NCBI RefSeq assembly: GCF_008711325.1
Contig: NZ_VXDB01000008.1
Span: 124,001-188,000, forward strand
Reading direction: 5' to 3'
Source of the DNA: Roseibium sediminis
Lineage (GTDB): Bacteria > Pseudomonadota > Alphaproteobacteria > Rhizobiales > Stappiaceae
DNA length: 64,000 nucleotides
In this document: one piece after another, positions 8,419-16,559 of the stretch
How positions within the stretch are numbered: position 1 is the first letter of the stretch
Layout: every line of letters begins with the position of its first letter
The notes under the pieces: model-generated
Database searches by the model: none
Seen by the model: the letters and a program-made list of their open reading frames with translations, nothing else
What the model was told of the DNA's origin: nothing
Made by a program: the position numbers and the translations under genes

Positions 8419-9285
8419 TCAGCTGTTTTCTAGAGCCTTCAGGCTGGCTGGAGCAACACTGTCATCGGGGACAAAGAAATCCGGTGCCAGTGCCTCGGAC
8501 GGATCCATCCGATACTGGTCGAAATCAGTCACGCCGCGACTTGCGAGGAACGTGTCATCGATCAGGAACTGACCAGTCAGTTCCTTTGAGGGAGACGTGA
8601 AGATCTCATAGGCCGCGTCCGCCAGGATCTCCGGCGAGCGGCTCTGGCGCATCAGCTTGTCACCACCAATGATGTTCTTGATGGCGGCAGTGGCGATTGT
8701 GGTGCGGGGCCACAAGGCGTTGACCGCAATTCCCTTTGGCCGCAACTCGCCTGCAAGGCCAAGGACCACAAGGCTCATGCCGTATTTGGCGATTGAGTAG
8801 GGAGTGAAGGGCGCAAACCACTTTTCCTGCATGTCGAGCGGCGGTGACAGCATGAGGATATGCGGGTTCCCGGATTTGGCCAGATGGGGAGCAGCATACT
8901 TGCTGCACATCAGCGTGCCGCGCGTATTGATCTGGTGCATCAGATCAAACCGCTTCATGTCGGTTTGTGCGAGCGGCGTTAGCTGGATTGCGCTTGCATT
9001 GTTCACCAGAATGTCGAGGCCGCCAAAGGTCTCAACGGTCTTGTCGATGGCCGACTTGACGGAGTCCTCTTCGCGCACGTCGACAATCAGCGGCAGCGCC
9101 TTGCCGCCTGCAGCTTCGATTTCCTCGGCTGCCGTGTAGATCGTGCCTTCCAGTTTCGGGTGCGGCTCTGCCGTCTTTGCGGCAACGGCAATGTTCGCGC
9201 CGTCACGGGCCGCACGAAGTGCGATGGCTTTGCCGATCCCACGGGAGGCGCCGGTAATGAACAGGGTTTTTCCTGCAAGTGTCAT
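8419..9285 (-). CDS. Short-chain dehydrogenase/reductase, HSDL2-like
   Basis: A 288-residue NAD(P)-dependent oxidoreductase of the classical SDR fold. It shows the cofactor motif TGASRGIGKA (residues 11-20), NNAS, and the catalytic YSIAK (Tyr and Lys four apart). The overall pattern, with DVREEDSV and PSKELTGQFLIDD near the C-terminus, resembles HSDL2-type SDRs linked to fatty-acyl metabolism. It is the last gene of a three-gene minus-strand unit with an enoyl-CoA hydratase and an acyl-CoA dehydrogenase (20-base gaps), so it probably acts on a beta-hydroxyacyl intermediate. Substrate not determined. Confidence 0.85.
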   Translation of the reverse strand: MTLAGKTLFITGASRGIGKAIALRAARDGANIAVAAKTAEPHPKLEGTIYTAAEEIEAAGGKALPLIVDVREEDSVKSAIDKTVETFGGLDILVNNASAIQLTPLAQTDMKRFDLMHQINTRGTLMCSKYAAPHLAKSGNPHILMLSPPLDMQEKWFAPFTPYSIAKYGMSLVVLGLAGELRPKGIAVNALWPRTTIATAAIKNIIGGDKLMRQSRSPEILADAAYEIFTSPSKELTGQFLIDDTFLASRGVTDFDQYRMDPSEALAPDFFVPDDSVAPASLKALENS

Positions 9286-9304
9286 GAAATCTCTCCCGAA
9301 GGCG

Positions 9305-10045
9305 TTATTTGCTTTTCTTCATCATGAAGGCCTGAAAGGCCGCAATGGTTTCCGGAGCGGTCAGGCGGCTTGCGAAGATTGCCGCTTCTTCCTCAACCCG
9401 ATCTTCCAGATGCTGTGTGTTTCCGCGCAGCAGCTTGCGCGACAGGCGCATGGCCTCTGGCGGCTTGGCAGCGATCTCCTCAGCGCATTGACGGGCTGCC
9501 GCTTCAGCGTCTTCGACAACCTCGTTCACCAGCCCAGCCTGCAACGCCTTTTCGGCAGAAAAGGTGCGGCCAAGGCACAGAAGCTCGAATGCACGGGCAT
9601 GGCCCATGATCATCGGCCCCAGCAAGCTGGACCCTGCCTCCGGCACCAACCCCAGATCAACAAACGGAGAGCGAATGACCGCGTTTGGAGCTGCGAACAC
9701 CATGTCGCAATGCATCAGGAGTGTGGTGCCGATACCGATCGCAACACCGTCGACAGCGGCGACAAGTGGCTTCTCGTTGCGTGCAAGGGCGCGCAGGAAC
9801 CGGATCACCGGCGTCTTGCCCATTTCCACCTTGCCGGCATAGGACAGGAAATCGCCAATGTCGTTGCCGCCAGTGAACGCGCCGGGGTGCCCGCAAAGAA
9901 GCTGGCAGCGAACCTCAGGATCATCATTGGCAGTCTCGAACGCTTCGGCAAGCGCGGTGTACATGTCGCCGGTCAAGGCGTTCTTCTTGTCAGGCCGGTC
10001 CATGCGGAGAATGCGAACGCCGTTCTCCAGTGATTGACTGATCAT
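9305..10045 (-). CDS. Enoyl-CoA hydratase/isomerase (crotonase family)
   Basis: A 246-residue crotonase-fold enzyme. The oxyanion-hole segments are visible as HPGAFTGGNDIGDF and AAVDGVAIGIGTTLLMHCD, and the acidic catalytic position as LVPEAGSS. It would hydrate a 2-enoyl-CoA or isomerise its double bond. It sits between the acyl-CoA dehydrogenase and the SDR genes with gaps of about 18-20 bases, consistent with one operon for successive oxidation steps. The exact chain length or branch preference cannot be read from sequence. Confidence 0.88.
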   Translation of the reverse strand: MISQSLENGVRILRMDRPDKKNALTGDMYTALAEAFETANDDPEVRCQLLCGHPGAFTGGNDIGDFLSYAGKVEMGKTPVIRFLRALARNEKPLVAAVDGVAIGIGTTLLMHCDMVFAAPNAVIRSPFVDLGLVPEAGSSLLGPMIMGHARAFELLCLGRTFSAEKALQAGLVNEVVEDAEAAARQCAEEIAAKPPEAMRLSRKLLRGNTQHLEDRVEEEAAIFASRLTAPETIAAFQAFMMKKSK

Positions 10046-10063
10046 ACTTTCATCCTTGCCCGT

Positions 10064-11845
10064 TCAGGAGGCGAGTGCTTCTGGATCAAAATCCAAAATG
10101 GTGCTGGCGGCGCCCTCAATGTCCTGTTTGAGACCTGACACTTCGCCAAGCAGTGTGCTGCAATAATTGCGTGTCATGAGAGCGCGCAGATCCCGAGCCT
10201 TCGGATTGTCCATTCCCGAGCGCAGTGCTCCCTTGGCCAGCAGCGCTGCCCCGAGGGTGACACCGGCGAGGCGCAGATAGGGCGTTGCACCAGCGAGGGC
10301 GTCATCGACCCGGCCTTCGGATTGCGCCTTGAGCATCCACTCGGTCGCGTCTTCAAGATCGGACAGAGCTGCGTTCAACCGGTTGCCCGCATCGCCAAGG
10401 TCAGCGCGGTTGGACTGGATCACTTCATTTGCAATCTCGCGAAGTTCCGCGATGAAGCCGCGCACATGCTCGCCGCCTGACAAGGGCAGCTTGCGCATCA
10501 CCAGATCGATGGACTGGATGCCGTTGGTGCCCTCGTAGATCGGAGCGATACGCGCATCGCGCAGATGCTGGGCCACACCGGTTTCCTCGATATAGCCCAT
10601 GCCACCATGGATCTGGACGCCGATAGAGGCAACTTCCACCCCGAAATCGGTCGACAGTGCCTTGGCAATCGGTGTCAGCAATCCGGCGCGCTCCGACCAG
10701 AACACCTTTGCGTCGGCATCCTGTGCCGTGTTGGCCATGTCGATGGCATGCGCACAGGAATAGCAGATGGCCCGTGCCACTTGCGTACGGGTCCGCATGC
10801 CCAGCAGCGAGCGCTTGATGTCGGGGTGGAGCGCGATAGGTGCCATGCCTTCGCTCTTTTGACCCGCGACACGGCCCTGCTTTCGGTCCATCGCGTAGGC
10901 CAGTGCCGCCTGATAGGCCCGCTCGGCGACGCCAAGACCCTGAATGCCGACGGCTAGGCGTGCGTTGTTCATCATGGTGAACATGCAGGCAAGGCCCTTG
11001 TTTTCCTCGCCGACAAGCCAACCGATGGCCCCTTCACCGTCACCGTAGATCATGGTGCAGGTGGGCGATCCGTGGATGCCCATCTTGTGCTCCACACCGG
11101 CGCAACGAACATCATTTCTTGCACCAAGCGTTCCGTCCTCATTGACGAGGAACTTGGGTACGAGAAACAGCGAAATGCCGCGGGTTCCAGCCGGTGCATC
11201 GGGCAGGCGGGCAAGCACCATGTGGACGATATTGTCCGTCATGTCGTGCTCGCCATAAGTGATGAAGATCTTCTGCCCGAAGATGCGATAAGTGCCGTCT
11301 CCTGCCCGTTCGGCCTTGGCTTTCAAGGCGTTGAGGTCCGAACCGGCCTGCGGTTCGGTCAGGTTCATGGTGCCCATCCACTCACCGGACACCAGCTTTT
11401 CCAGATAGATGGACTTCAGCTCTTCCGAGGCATGCTTTTCCATGGCCTCAATGGCGCCAATCGTCAGTGTCGGACCTATGGCAAAAGCCATGGAGCCGGA
11501 ATTCCACAATTCCAGCGCAGCCGAAGACAGCATTTGCGGCAGGCCCTGACCACCGGCGTGTTCGGGCGCGGAAAGACCATTCCAGCCGCCTTCGATCCAG
11601 CGGTGATAGAGCTCTTTCCAGCCGGGAGGCGTTGTCACCTTGCCGTCATTGAGCGGTGTTCCGTGGGCATCTGCGATCTTGTTCAGCGGAGCGATTTCCT
11701 CCTGTGCAAACCGCCCTGCCTCGGCCAGAATGGCATCGACAAGATCGTCAGATAGGTCCGGAAAGCTTCCACCGGACAAAAGATCCCCTAGTCCGCAGAC
11801 TTCCCTAAGCGTGAATGCAATCTCGTCGACTGGTGCGCGATACAC
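10064..11845 (-). CDS. Acyl-CoA dehydrogenase, long (about 593-residue) type
   Basis: A flavoenzyme that introduces the alpha-beta double bond into acyl-CoA. Motifs include the FAD/substrate segment NLTEPQAGSDLNALK, the block MGIHGSPTCTM and the catalytic-glutamate region YEGTNGIQSIDLV. It belongs to the longer class with an extra N-terminal segment and a C-terminal extension, some 200 residues longer than simple FadE-like enzymes. The frame is open to 11944, but GTG 11845 with GGGAGG five bases upstream is clearly the start. It heads the operon with the hydratase and SDR; a perfect palindrome lies 140 bases upstream. Confidence 0.9.
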   Translation of the reverse strand: MYRAPVDEIAFTLREVCGLGDLLSGGSFPDLSDDLVDAILAEAGRFAQEEIAPLNKIADAHGTPLNDGKVTTPPGWKELYHRWIEGGWNGLSAPEHAGGQGLPQMLSSAALELWNSGSMAFAIGPTLTIGAIEAMEKHASEELKSIYLEKLVSGEWMGTMNLTEPQAGSDLNALKAKAERAGDGTYRIFGQKIFITYGEHDMTDNIVHMVLARLPDAPAGTRGISLFLVPKFLVNEDGTLGARNDVRCAGVEHKMGIHGSPTCTMIYGDGEGAIGWLVGEENKGLACMFTMMNNARLAVGIQGLGVAERAYQAALAYAMDRKQGRVAGQKSEGMAPIALHPDIKRSLLGMRTRTQVARAICYSCAHAIDMANTAQDADAKVFWSERAGLLTPIAKALSTDFGVEVASIGVQIHGGMGYIEETGVAQHLRDARIAPIYEGTNGIQSIDLVMRKLPLSGGEHVRGFIAELREIANEVIQSNRADLGDAGNRLNAALSDLEDATEWMLKAQSEGRVDDALAGATPYLRLAGVTLGAALLAKGALRSGMDNPKARDLRALMTRNYCSTLLGEVSGLKQDIEGAASTILDFDPEALAS

Positions 11846-11985
11846 GGTATCCTCCCGATACACCGTTGATATGCTCCGCCTTACATCCGCCAGACATCTG
11901 CCTGACATGGCTTGACGTTGGCGCGTCCACACCGCACAAGGCAATTATTGGACGGCAGCGGAACAGGTTGACATCAACCTACCTC

Positions 11986-11999
11986 CGTTTACGTAAACG
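11986..11999. promoter_or_regulatory. Palindromic operator before the acyl-CoA operon
   Basis: CGTTTACGTAAACG is a perfect 14-base palindrome in the divergent region between the acyl-CoA dehydrogenase and Sua5 genes. TTTACGTAAA-type sites are used by MerR-family LiuR regulators of branched-chain and fatty acid catabolism. Assigning it to such a regulator is inference; no such regulator gene is in the window. Confidence 0.6.
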
Positions 12000-12090
12000 T
12001 CAACCCCGATCTTGCGGGCTCGTCATGGCAAGCCTGTAAATCGTGGACTGACAGGCAGACCAAAGCAGGCTAGCCCTACCGGAGCATGTG

Positions 12091-13080
12091 ATGCAACGCT
12101 GGAAACTGGAGAGCGACAAGACCGACTTTGCGGATGATCCGATGATCCGCGACGTTGCGCGTGCATTGCTCGACGGCGAACTGGCCGGTGTTCCCACGGA
12201 AACTGTCTATGGACTGGCGGCGGATGCCACCAATCCGGCAGCGTGTGCCCGCATCTACGAGGCGAAGGGGCGTCCGCAATTCAATCCGCTTATTTCGCAT
12301 GTGGATTCGCTTGCGACGGCACGCAGGCATGGCGACTTCAATGCCGATGCGATGTGCCTTGCAGAGGCGTTCTGGCCGGGCCCTTTAACACTTGTCGTGC
12401 CGCGACTTGCCTCCTCCGGCATCAGTGATCTTGCAACGGCAGGACTGGACACCGTAGCGCTTCGCGTTCCCGCAGGTCCGATCATGCGAGCGCTGTCTGC
12501 CCAAAGCGGGCGACCGCTGGCAGCCCCCAGCGCCAATCTGTCGGGTAAGATAAGCGCGACGACTGCGGACGATGTCGTGAAGGATCTGGCCCCCTCCCTT
12601 GCACATGTCATTGATGCAGGGCCTTGCCCGGTAGGCATTGAATCCACGATTGTCGCCTGTGTCGGGGAAGAGGTTCGCCTGCTGCGTCCGGGCGGCATTG
12701 CACTGGAAGAGCTGGAAGCTGCAATCGGGCGTCCGCTTGCGGTGACCCACACCCCGAATGACACCAATCCGCAAGCCCCCGGCATGCTGACTTCCCACTA
12801 TGCCCCCGGTGCTAAAGTGCGGCTGAACGCCATCGACGTTCATCCCGGTGAAGCGTTTCTGGGGTTCGGACCAACGCCCCTGCCCGGCCAGGACCAGGCC
12901 GCCGGCATCTTCAATCTCAGTCAGGATGGGGACCTGCGCGAAGCGGCAGCTCGTCTTTTCACAGGATTGCGCACTCTCGACGCGACCGGAACGGGCATGA
13001 TTTGCGTTCAGGCGATTCCCGAAACCGGTCTTGGAGCGGCGATCAACGACCGCCTTCGCCGGGCTGCCGCGCCGCGCTGA
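12091..13080 (+). CDS. Sua5-type L-threonylcarbamoyladenylate synthase
   Basis: The enzyme makes threonylcarbamoyl-AMP from threonine, bicarbonate and ATP for the universal tRNA modification t6A. The YrdC domain (about 15-200) carries VPTETVYGLAADATN, KGRPQFNPL and PSANLSGKISAT. The C-terminal Sua5 domain (about 225-325) begins at APGMLTSHYAPGAKV. The 329-residue length is normal for Sua5 as opposed to short TsaC. ATG 12091 follows GGAG by six bases. It faces away from the acyl-CoA operon. Confidence 0.92.
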   Translation: MQRWKLESDKTDFADDPMIRDVARALLDGELAGVPTETVYGLAADATNPAACARIYEAKGRPQFNPLISHVDSLATARRHGDFNADAMCLAEAFWPGPLTLVVPRLASSGISDLATAGLDTVALRVPAGPIMRALSAQSGRPLAAPSANLSGKISATTADDVVKDLAPSLAHVIDAGPCPVGIESTIVACVGEEVRLLRPGGIALEELEAAIGRPLAVTHTPNDTNPQAPGMLTSHYAPGAKVRLNAIDVHPGEAFLGFGPTPLPGQDQAAGIFNLSQDGDLREAAARLFTGLRTLDATGTGMICVQAIPETGLGAAINDRLRRAAAPR

Positions 13081-13307
13081 CAAACGTTAATTTCCGTTAA
13101 CACTTCAGGCAGAGCGATAAACCAGAGGTTACATTACCCTGAAACCGCGCGGGCAACTGATACCTGCGGCGGAATTGACAAATGCGCCTTTCCAACTTTC
13201 GTCAACACGATCAGAACCTTATGAACAAAGGGGGCTGAAAGCCGCAGATATCCGCCCCCGACTTCCACCTTTATGCACAGGGTGCACCTTTTTCTAACGG
13301 TAAGTCA

Positions 13308-13440
13308 CTCGTCTGAGGCCGCCCAAATCGCCTATCTTTAATCTAACGATTGGGAATGCGGCGGACCTCCCTACGAGCTAACCCTAGGCTCGCACCTTCA
13401 AGGACCCTTCCACCACGGGTGGCAGGGTCCTCTTTTATTT
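13308..13440 (+). ncRNA. Candidate structured RNA, perhaps 6S-like
   Basis: A 70-nt imperfect hairpin (13308-13377) pairs CTCGT with ACGAG, AGG with CCT, CCGCC with GGCGG and CAA-ATCG with CGATTG, leaving an internal bulge GGAATGC. A second small hairpin (GAGC/GCTC) and a strong terminator follow. The motif ATGCGGCGG next to a long closing stem recalls the 3' half of 6S RNA, but I cannot confirm the family and the 5' end is unknown (it may start near 13230, where GGGGGC and GCCCCC pair). The stretch has no open frame. It could alternatively be an unrelated sRNA. Confidence 0.45.
13402..13440 (+). terminator. Strong rho-independent terminator
   Basis: GGACCC-TTCCACC-ACG-GGTGGC-AGGGTCC forms a long stem with a three-base loop, followed by TCTTTTATTT. 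It ends either the candidate RNA or a Sua5 read-through transcript, more than 320 bases after the Sua5 stop. Confidence 0.9.
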
Positions 13441-13593
13441 TCCCCTCCAAAGACAATTGAATTGCTGTGCGAGGGGATCGACCAATCGATTACCTGAATG
13501 TCGTATCCGCGAAGACACGTACTCATGTTGACACTGTCAGTGGTTGCAGGCTTGGATGGGCGCCCTTACTTGCCCGTACATGGATTCTGACAT

Positions 13594-14523
13594 TTGTCGA
13601 CGCTTCTCCTTCAGCACCCGTCCTATCTCGATCACCTTACCCCGGTCGGCCATCCGGAAAGACCGGACCGACTGCGATCAGTGGATCGCATTCTGGAACA
13701 TGAACGCTTTCAGGCGCTGGAACGCGATGTGGCGCAGATCGGCAGACTGGAAGACATCGCGCGCGCGCATCCAATGGCCTATATCGACGAGCTGCACAGC
13801 CTCTCTCCACAGGAAGGTCTTGCGCGGGTTGATGCAGACACGACCATGTCGCCCGGAACCTGGGAAGCAGCATTGAGAGGAACGGGAGCTGCCTGTCAGG
13901 CCGTTGACGAGGTTGTCACGAAGAAGGTGCGCAATGCCTTCAGCGCCAGCCGCCCACCCGGCCATCATGCAGAAAAAGATCGGGCCATGGGCTTTTGCTT
14001 TTTCAACAATGCGGCAGTTGCCGCTCGCTATGCGCAGGAGAAACACGGCATCGACCGTGTGGCCATCGTGGATTTTGACGTCCATCACGGCAATGGAACA
14101 CAGGACATCTTCTGGGCTGACCCGAGTGTCATGTACTGCTCGACCCACCAGATGCCCCTTTATCCAGGTTCGGGCGCAGCCGACGAGACGGGCGATGCCG
14201 GAACGATTGTCAATGTCCCGCTCAATGCCGGTGACGATGGCGCGATCTTCAAGGAAGCCATGGAGGCGGTCATCCTGCCGCGACTGGAAACATTCTCGCC
14301 GGAACTGATCATCATTTCCGCGGGCTTTGACGCGCATTACCGTGACCCGCTGGGCGGCCTGAACCTCGTGGAGGCGGACTTTGCCTGGGCCACCAAGGCG
14401 TTGATGGATGTTGCCGACAAGCATTGTGACGGCCGCGTCGTGTCGCTTCTGGAAGGCGGATATGATCTGGAAGGACTTGCACGGTCAGTTGCCGCCCATG
14501 TCATGACGCTGATGACAGGATAG
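13594..14523 (+). CDS. Histone deacetylase-family (acetylpolyamine-type) amidohydrolase
   Basis: A 309-residue zinc hydrolase of the arginase/deacetylase fold. Active-site motifs are RPPGHHAEKDRAMGFCFFNN, DFDVHHGNGTQDIFW (zinc ligands) and SAGFDAHYRDPLGG. The closest family is bacterial class II HDAC-like proteins, which deacetylate acetylpolyamines or other N-acyl substrates. The start must be TTG 13594 or later, because TGA at 13588-13590 closes the frame just upstream. Its place before xseB and dxs is typical of alphaproteobacteria. Confidence 0.9.
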   Translation: MSTLLLQHPSYLDHLTPVGHPERPDRLRSVDRILEHERFQALERDVAQIGRLEDIARAHPMAYIDELHSLSPQEGLARVDADTTMSPGTWEAALRGTGAACQAVDEVVTKKVRNAFSASRPPGHHAEKDRAMGFCFFNNAAVAARYAQEKHGIDRVAIVDFDVHHGNGTQDIFWADPSVMYCSTHQMPLYPGSGAADETGDAGTIVNVPLNAGDDGAIFKEAMEAVILPRLETFSPELIIISAGFDAHYRDPLGGLNLVEADFAWATKALMDVADKHCDGRVVSLLEGGYDLEGLARSVAAHVMTLMTG

Positions 14524-14641
14524 TCTGCAGGCAGCGAGCCAATTCCTCACCATGAATCTGTGCTCCTGCTCTTGACTGGGACGCCCTGACCAGCGACGGT
14601 CTGCCCTCGATTCAATGAACCAGAGCGGATCCGATCACGCC

Positions 14642-14902
14642 ATGTCCGAGACTCCAACGGCCACCGATATCAGCAGCCTTTCCTTTGAAGATGCCCTCAA
14701 GCAGCTTGAGAGAATCGTGCAGGAGCTGGAACAGGGCAACGTGCCGCTGGAGCGCAGCATCGACATGTATGAGCGCGGCTCTGCCCTTCGCAAGCATTGT
14801 GACAAACTGCTGCAGGCTGCAGAAGCAAAGGTCGAGAAGATCCAGCTCGACCGGGACGGCAATGCTTCCGGCAAGACACCGCTGGACGCTGGCGAAGTCT
14901 GA
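14642..14902 (+). CDS. xseB: XseB, exodeoxyribonuclease VII small subunit
   Basis: The small subunit binds several copies per XseA to form the single-strand nuclease exonuclease VII. The 86-residue chain shows the family helix pair [19 protein letters not shown] and [22 protein letters not shown] 14642 gives the usual length; an in-frame ATG at 14615 would add nine residues. It lies 118 bases after the HDAC-family gene. In many relatives dxs follows directly; here a LuxR-type gene intervenes. Confidence 0.92.
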   Translation: MSETPTATDISSLSFEDALKQLERIVQELEQGNVPLERSIDMYERGSALRKHCDKLLQAAEAKVEKIQLDRDGNASGKTPLDAGEV

Positions 14903-15095
14903 TCGCGCCACTTTTTTCTCCATGTGAGAAAAATCAATGTCGCCTACACTAAAAGATTGTATCGTTCCGCAGGAGTCGGAGCGCGAAACCTCTGTGTTTA
15001 CTCACTATCGCCCTTCGATGATGTGAAGAACAGAAGGCGTCGTGTCCCGTACCTTTCGGCATTCGTCTTCGCTGCGATAGTTTTCCGGGTGGTCG

Positions 15096-16250
15096 ATGAC
15101 GTGGATGAATGTTCAGGACGAGTTTGAGCTTTACCATAGTGTTCAGGCCTGTGCGACGGCACCTGAATTGTGGGATCCAACTCTGGAGAAGATCGGCAAG
15201 GTCTTTGGCGGAGAAGCCTGTCTGCTGGAAGTGGATGCAGCAGGTCGCCTGACGGATCAGTTTGCGTCCGGCAATTCCTTCGGGGCACTAGTCGACTTTC
15301 TGGGCGCAACAAAGATCGAGAGTGGCGTCAGTCCTCTCACCTTCCTGATCCACGAAGCGCCTTTGAACTATCTCTTCTGCAAGTCGAACATCGCGCTGGA
15401 ATATTCCAACGCGGCTGTTGCCGGTCGGTTCTCGGATCTGGAGAAGAAAATTGGCCTGTTCACCCCCGTGGCTCGTCCGGCGAACAGAACCGTGATCATG
15501 GGCATCTTGTTCGACACGCTTGATCCTGCGGAAACGCACAGGGACCGCGTTCGCGGGTCTTTCGGCAGACTGTCGAGAACCGTGTCCGGGGCACTTGCGA
15601 TAACCTCGTCCCTTGATCAGTCAGAAACGCAAAACCGCATTCTGGAACTCCAGGCAAGCGCTGCCCATCACTGCTCGGCCATCGTGGACAGGAACATGGC
15701 TCTGGTATCAGCCACGCCGTCCTTTCGAGAACTCCTGTCGCAATCCGACCTTTTCAGCTTGAAGGGCGACGTCCTTGCTGCCACGGATCTGAAGCTGGAA
15801 AACGCGCTTAATGCCATGACCTTTGGCCCGGCATTGGGAACTGCGGACAAGCGCACGCGCAACAAGCCACCATCTGAAGCCGAGGATGTCCTGTTCGTTT
15901 CGGGAGGCGGAAACACGTTTACGCGCGTTGCCCTTCGTCTTGTTCGCAATACCGCCCGCAGGAAAACTGGCATTCCGGGCCCTTTCCTCCAGATTGAAAT
16001 ATGGCGAAACCGGGATCTCTCGCGAAAGGTTGTCGATGTCTTGCGCGAAATCTACGCCCTGTCAGAGCGGGAAGCCGAGCTGGCCTACCTTCTTGCGGCG
16101 ACGGGATCAGGTCCTGAAACAGCCGATCAGCTCGGGATCACGCGAAATACGGTCAAAACACATCTCAGACGGATTTTTGACAAAACCGGAACGCAATCAC
16201 AACTTGAAGTCTCGAATTTACTCTACATACTCTCTCAGTTGTACTCATGA
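15096..16250 (+). CDS. LuxR-type HTH transcriptional regulator, unknown signal
   Basis: A 384-residue regulator. The C-terminal 65 residues are a LuxR-type helix-turn-helix: LSEREAELAYLLAATGSG, then the recognition helix in ITRNTVKTHLRRIFDKTG. The N-terminal 300 residues do not resemble the acyl-homoserine-lactone domain or a clear PAS or receiver domain, so the signal is unknown. The start could be ATG 15096 or ATG 15105; neither has a strong ribosome binding site. It interrupts the usual xseB-dxs adjacency and ends near a minus-strand terminator. Confidence 0.8.
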   Translation: MTWMNVQDEFELYHSVQACATAPELWDPTLEKIGKVFGGEACLLEVDAAGRLTDQFASGNSFGALVDFLGATKIESGVSPLTFLIHEAPLNYLFCKSNIALEYSNAAVAGRFSDLEKKIGLFTPVARPANRTVIMGILFDTLDPAETHRDRVRGSFGRLSRTVSGALAITSSLDQSETQNRILELQASAAHHCSAIVDRNMALVSATPSFRELLSQSDLFSLKGDVLAATDLKLENALNAMTFGPALGTADKRTRNKPPSEAEDVLFVSGGGNTFTRVALRLVRNTARRKTGIPGPFLQIEIWRNRDLSRKVVDVLREIYALSEREAELAYLLAATGSGPETADQLGITRNTVKTHLRRIFDKTGTQSQLEVSNLLYILSQLYS

Positions 16251-16282
16251 AAATGCGGATAAATCCGTAGGGTTTTCAAGGC

Positions 16283-16307
16283 AAAAAAAAGGGCCGGAAA
16301 CCGGCCC
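16283..16307 (-). terminator. Minus-strand terminator without an upstream minus-strand gene
   Basis: GGGCCGG-AAA-CCGGCCC is flanked on its left by eight A, which read as a T-tract on the minus strand. On the plus strand no T-tract follows. It is therefore built to stop transcription coming from the dxs side, where no minus-strand gene exists. Confidence 0.75.
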
Positions 16308-16559
16308 TAAGTCAATCACTGTGCACGTGGCCCCATCGACCACGCCAAATCTACTATGCTAGTTTGCACCTAAATTCATCACCCAAAAGGGTGATTATCG
16401 ATTTTAATTTTGGTTTCAGATAAAATTCTGCACAACCTGTCGATTACTTCGACGTGCGACCTATGTAGTTCTCCTTAGTATCATTGCCTACAAGTTTGCA
16501 CAGTTCCCCTGCATGGTGTAATCGTGCCCGCTTGAAAGCAAAAATGGAGCTCAGGTCGC
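16308..16559. other. AT-rich intergenic stretch before dxs
   Basis: With the terminator it makes a gap of 309 bases. It holds a small hairpin, ATCACCC-AAAA-GGGTGAT (16378-16395), and presumably the dxs promoter. No protein frame is convincing. A minus-strand small RNA ending at 16283 would fit here, but I see no clear promoter. Confidence 0.4.

Noticed and set aside
9143..10033. 296-codon plus-strand ORF over the SDR and enoyl-CoA hydratase genes
   Set aside because: It is antisense to two clear enzymes and starts inside one of them.
13175..13180. TTGACA as -35 box of the candidate RNA
   Set aside because: No -10-like hexamer lies 16-18 bases downstream.
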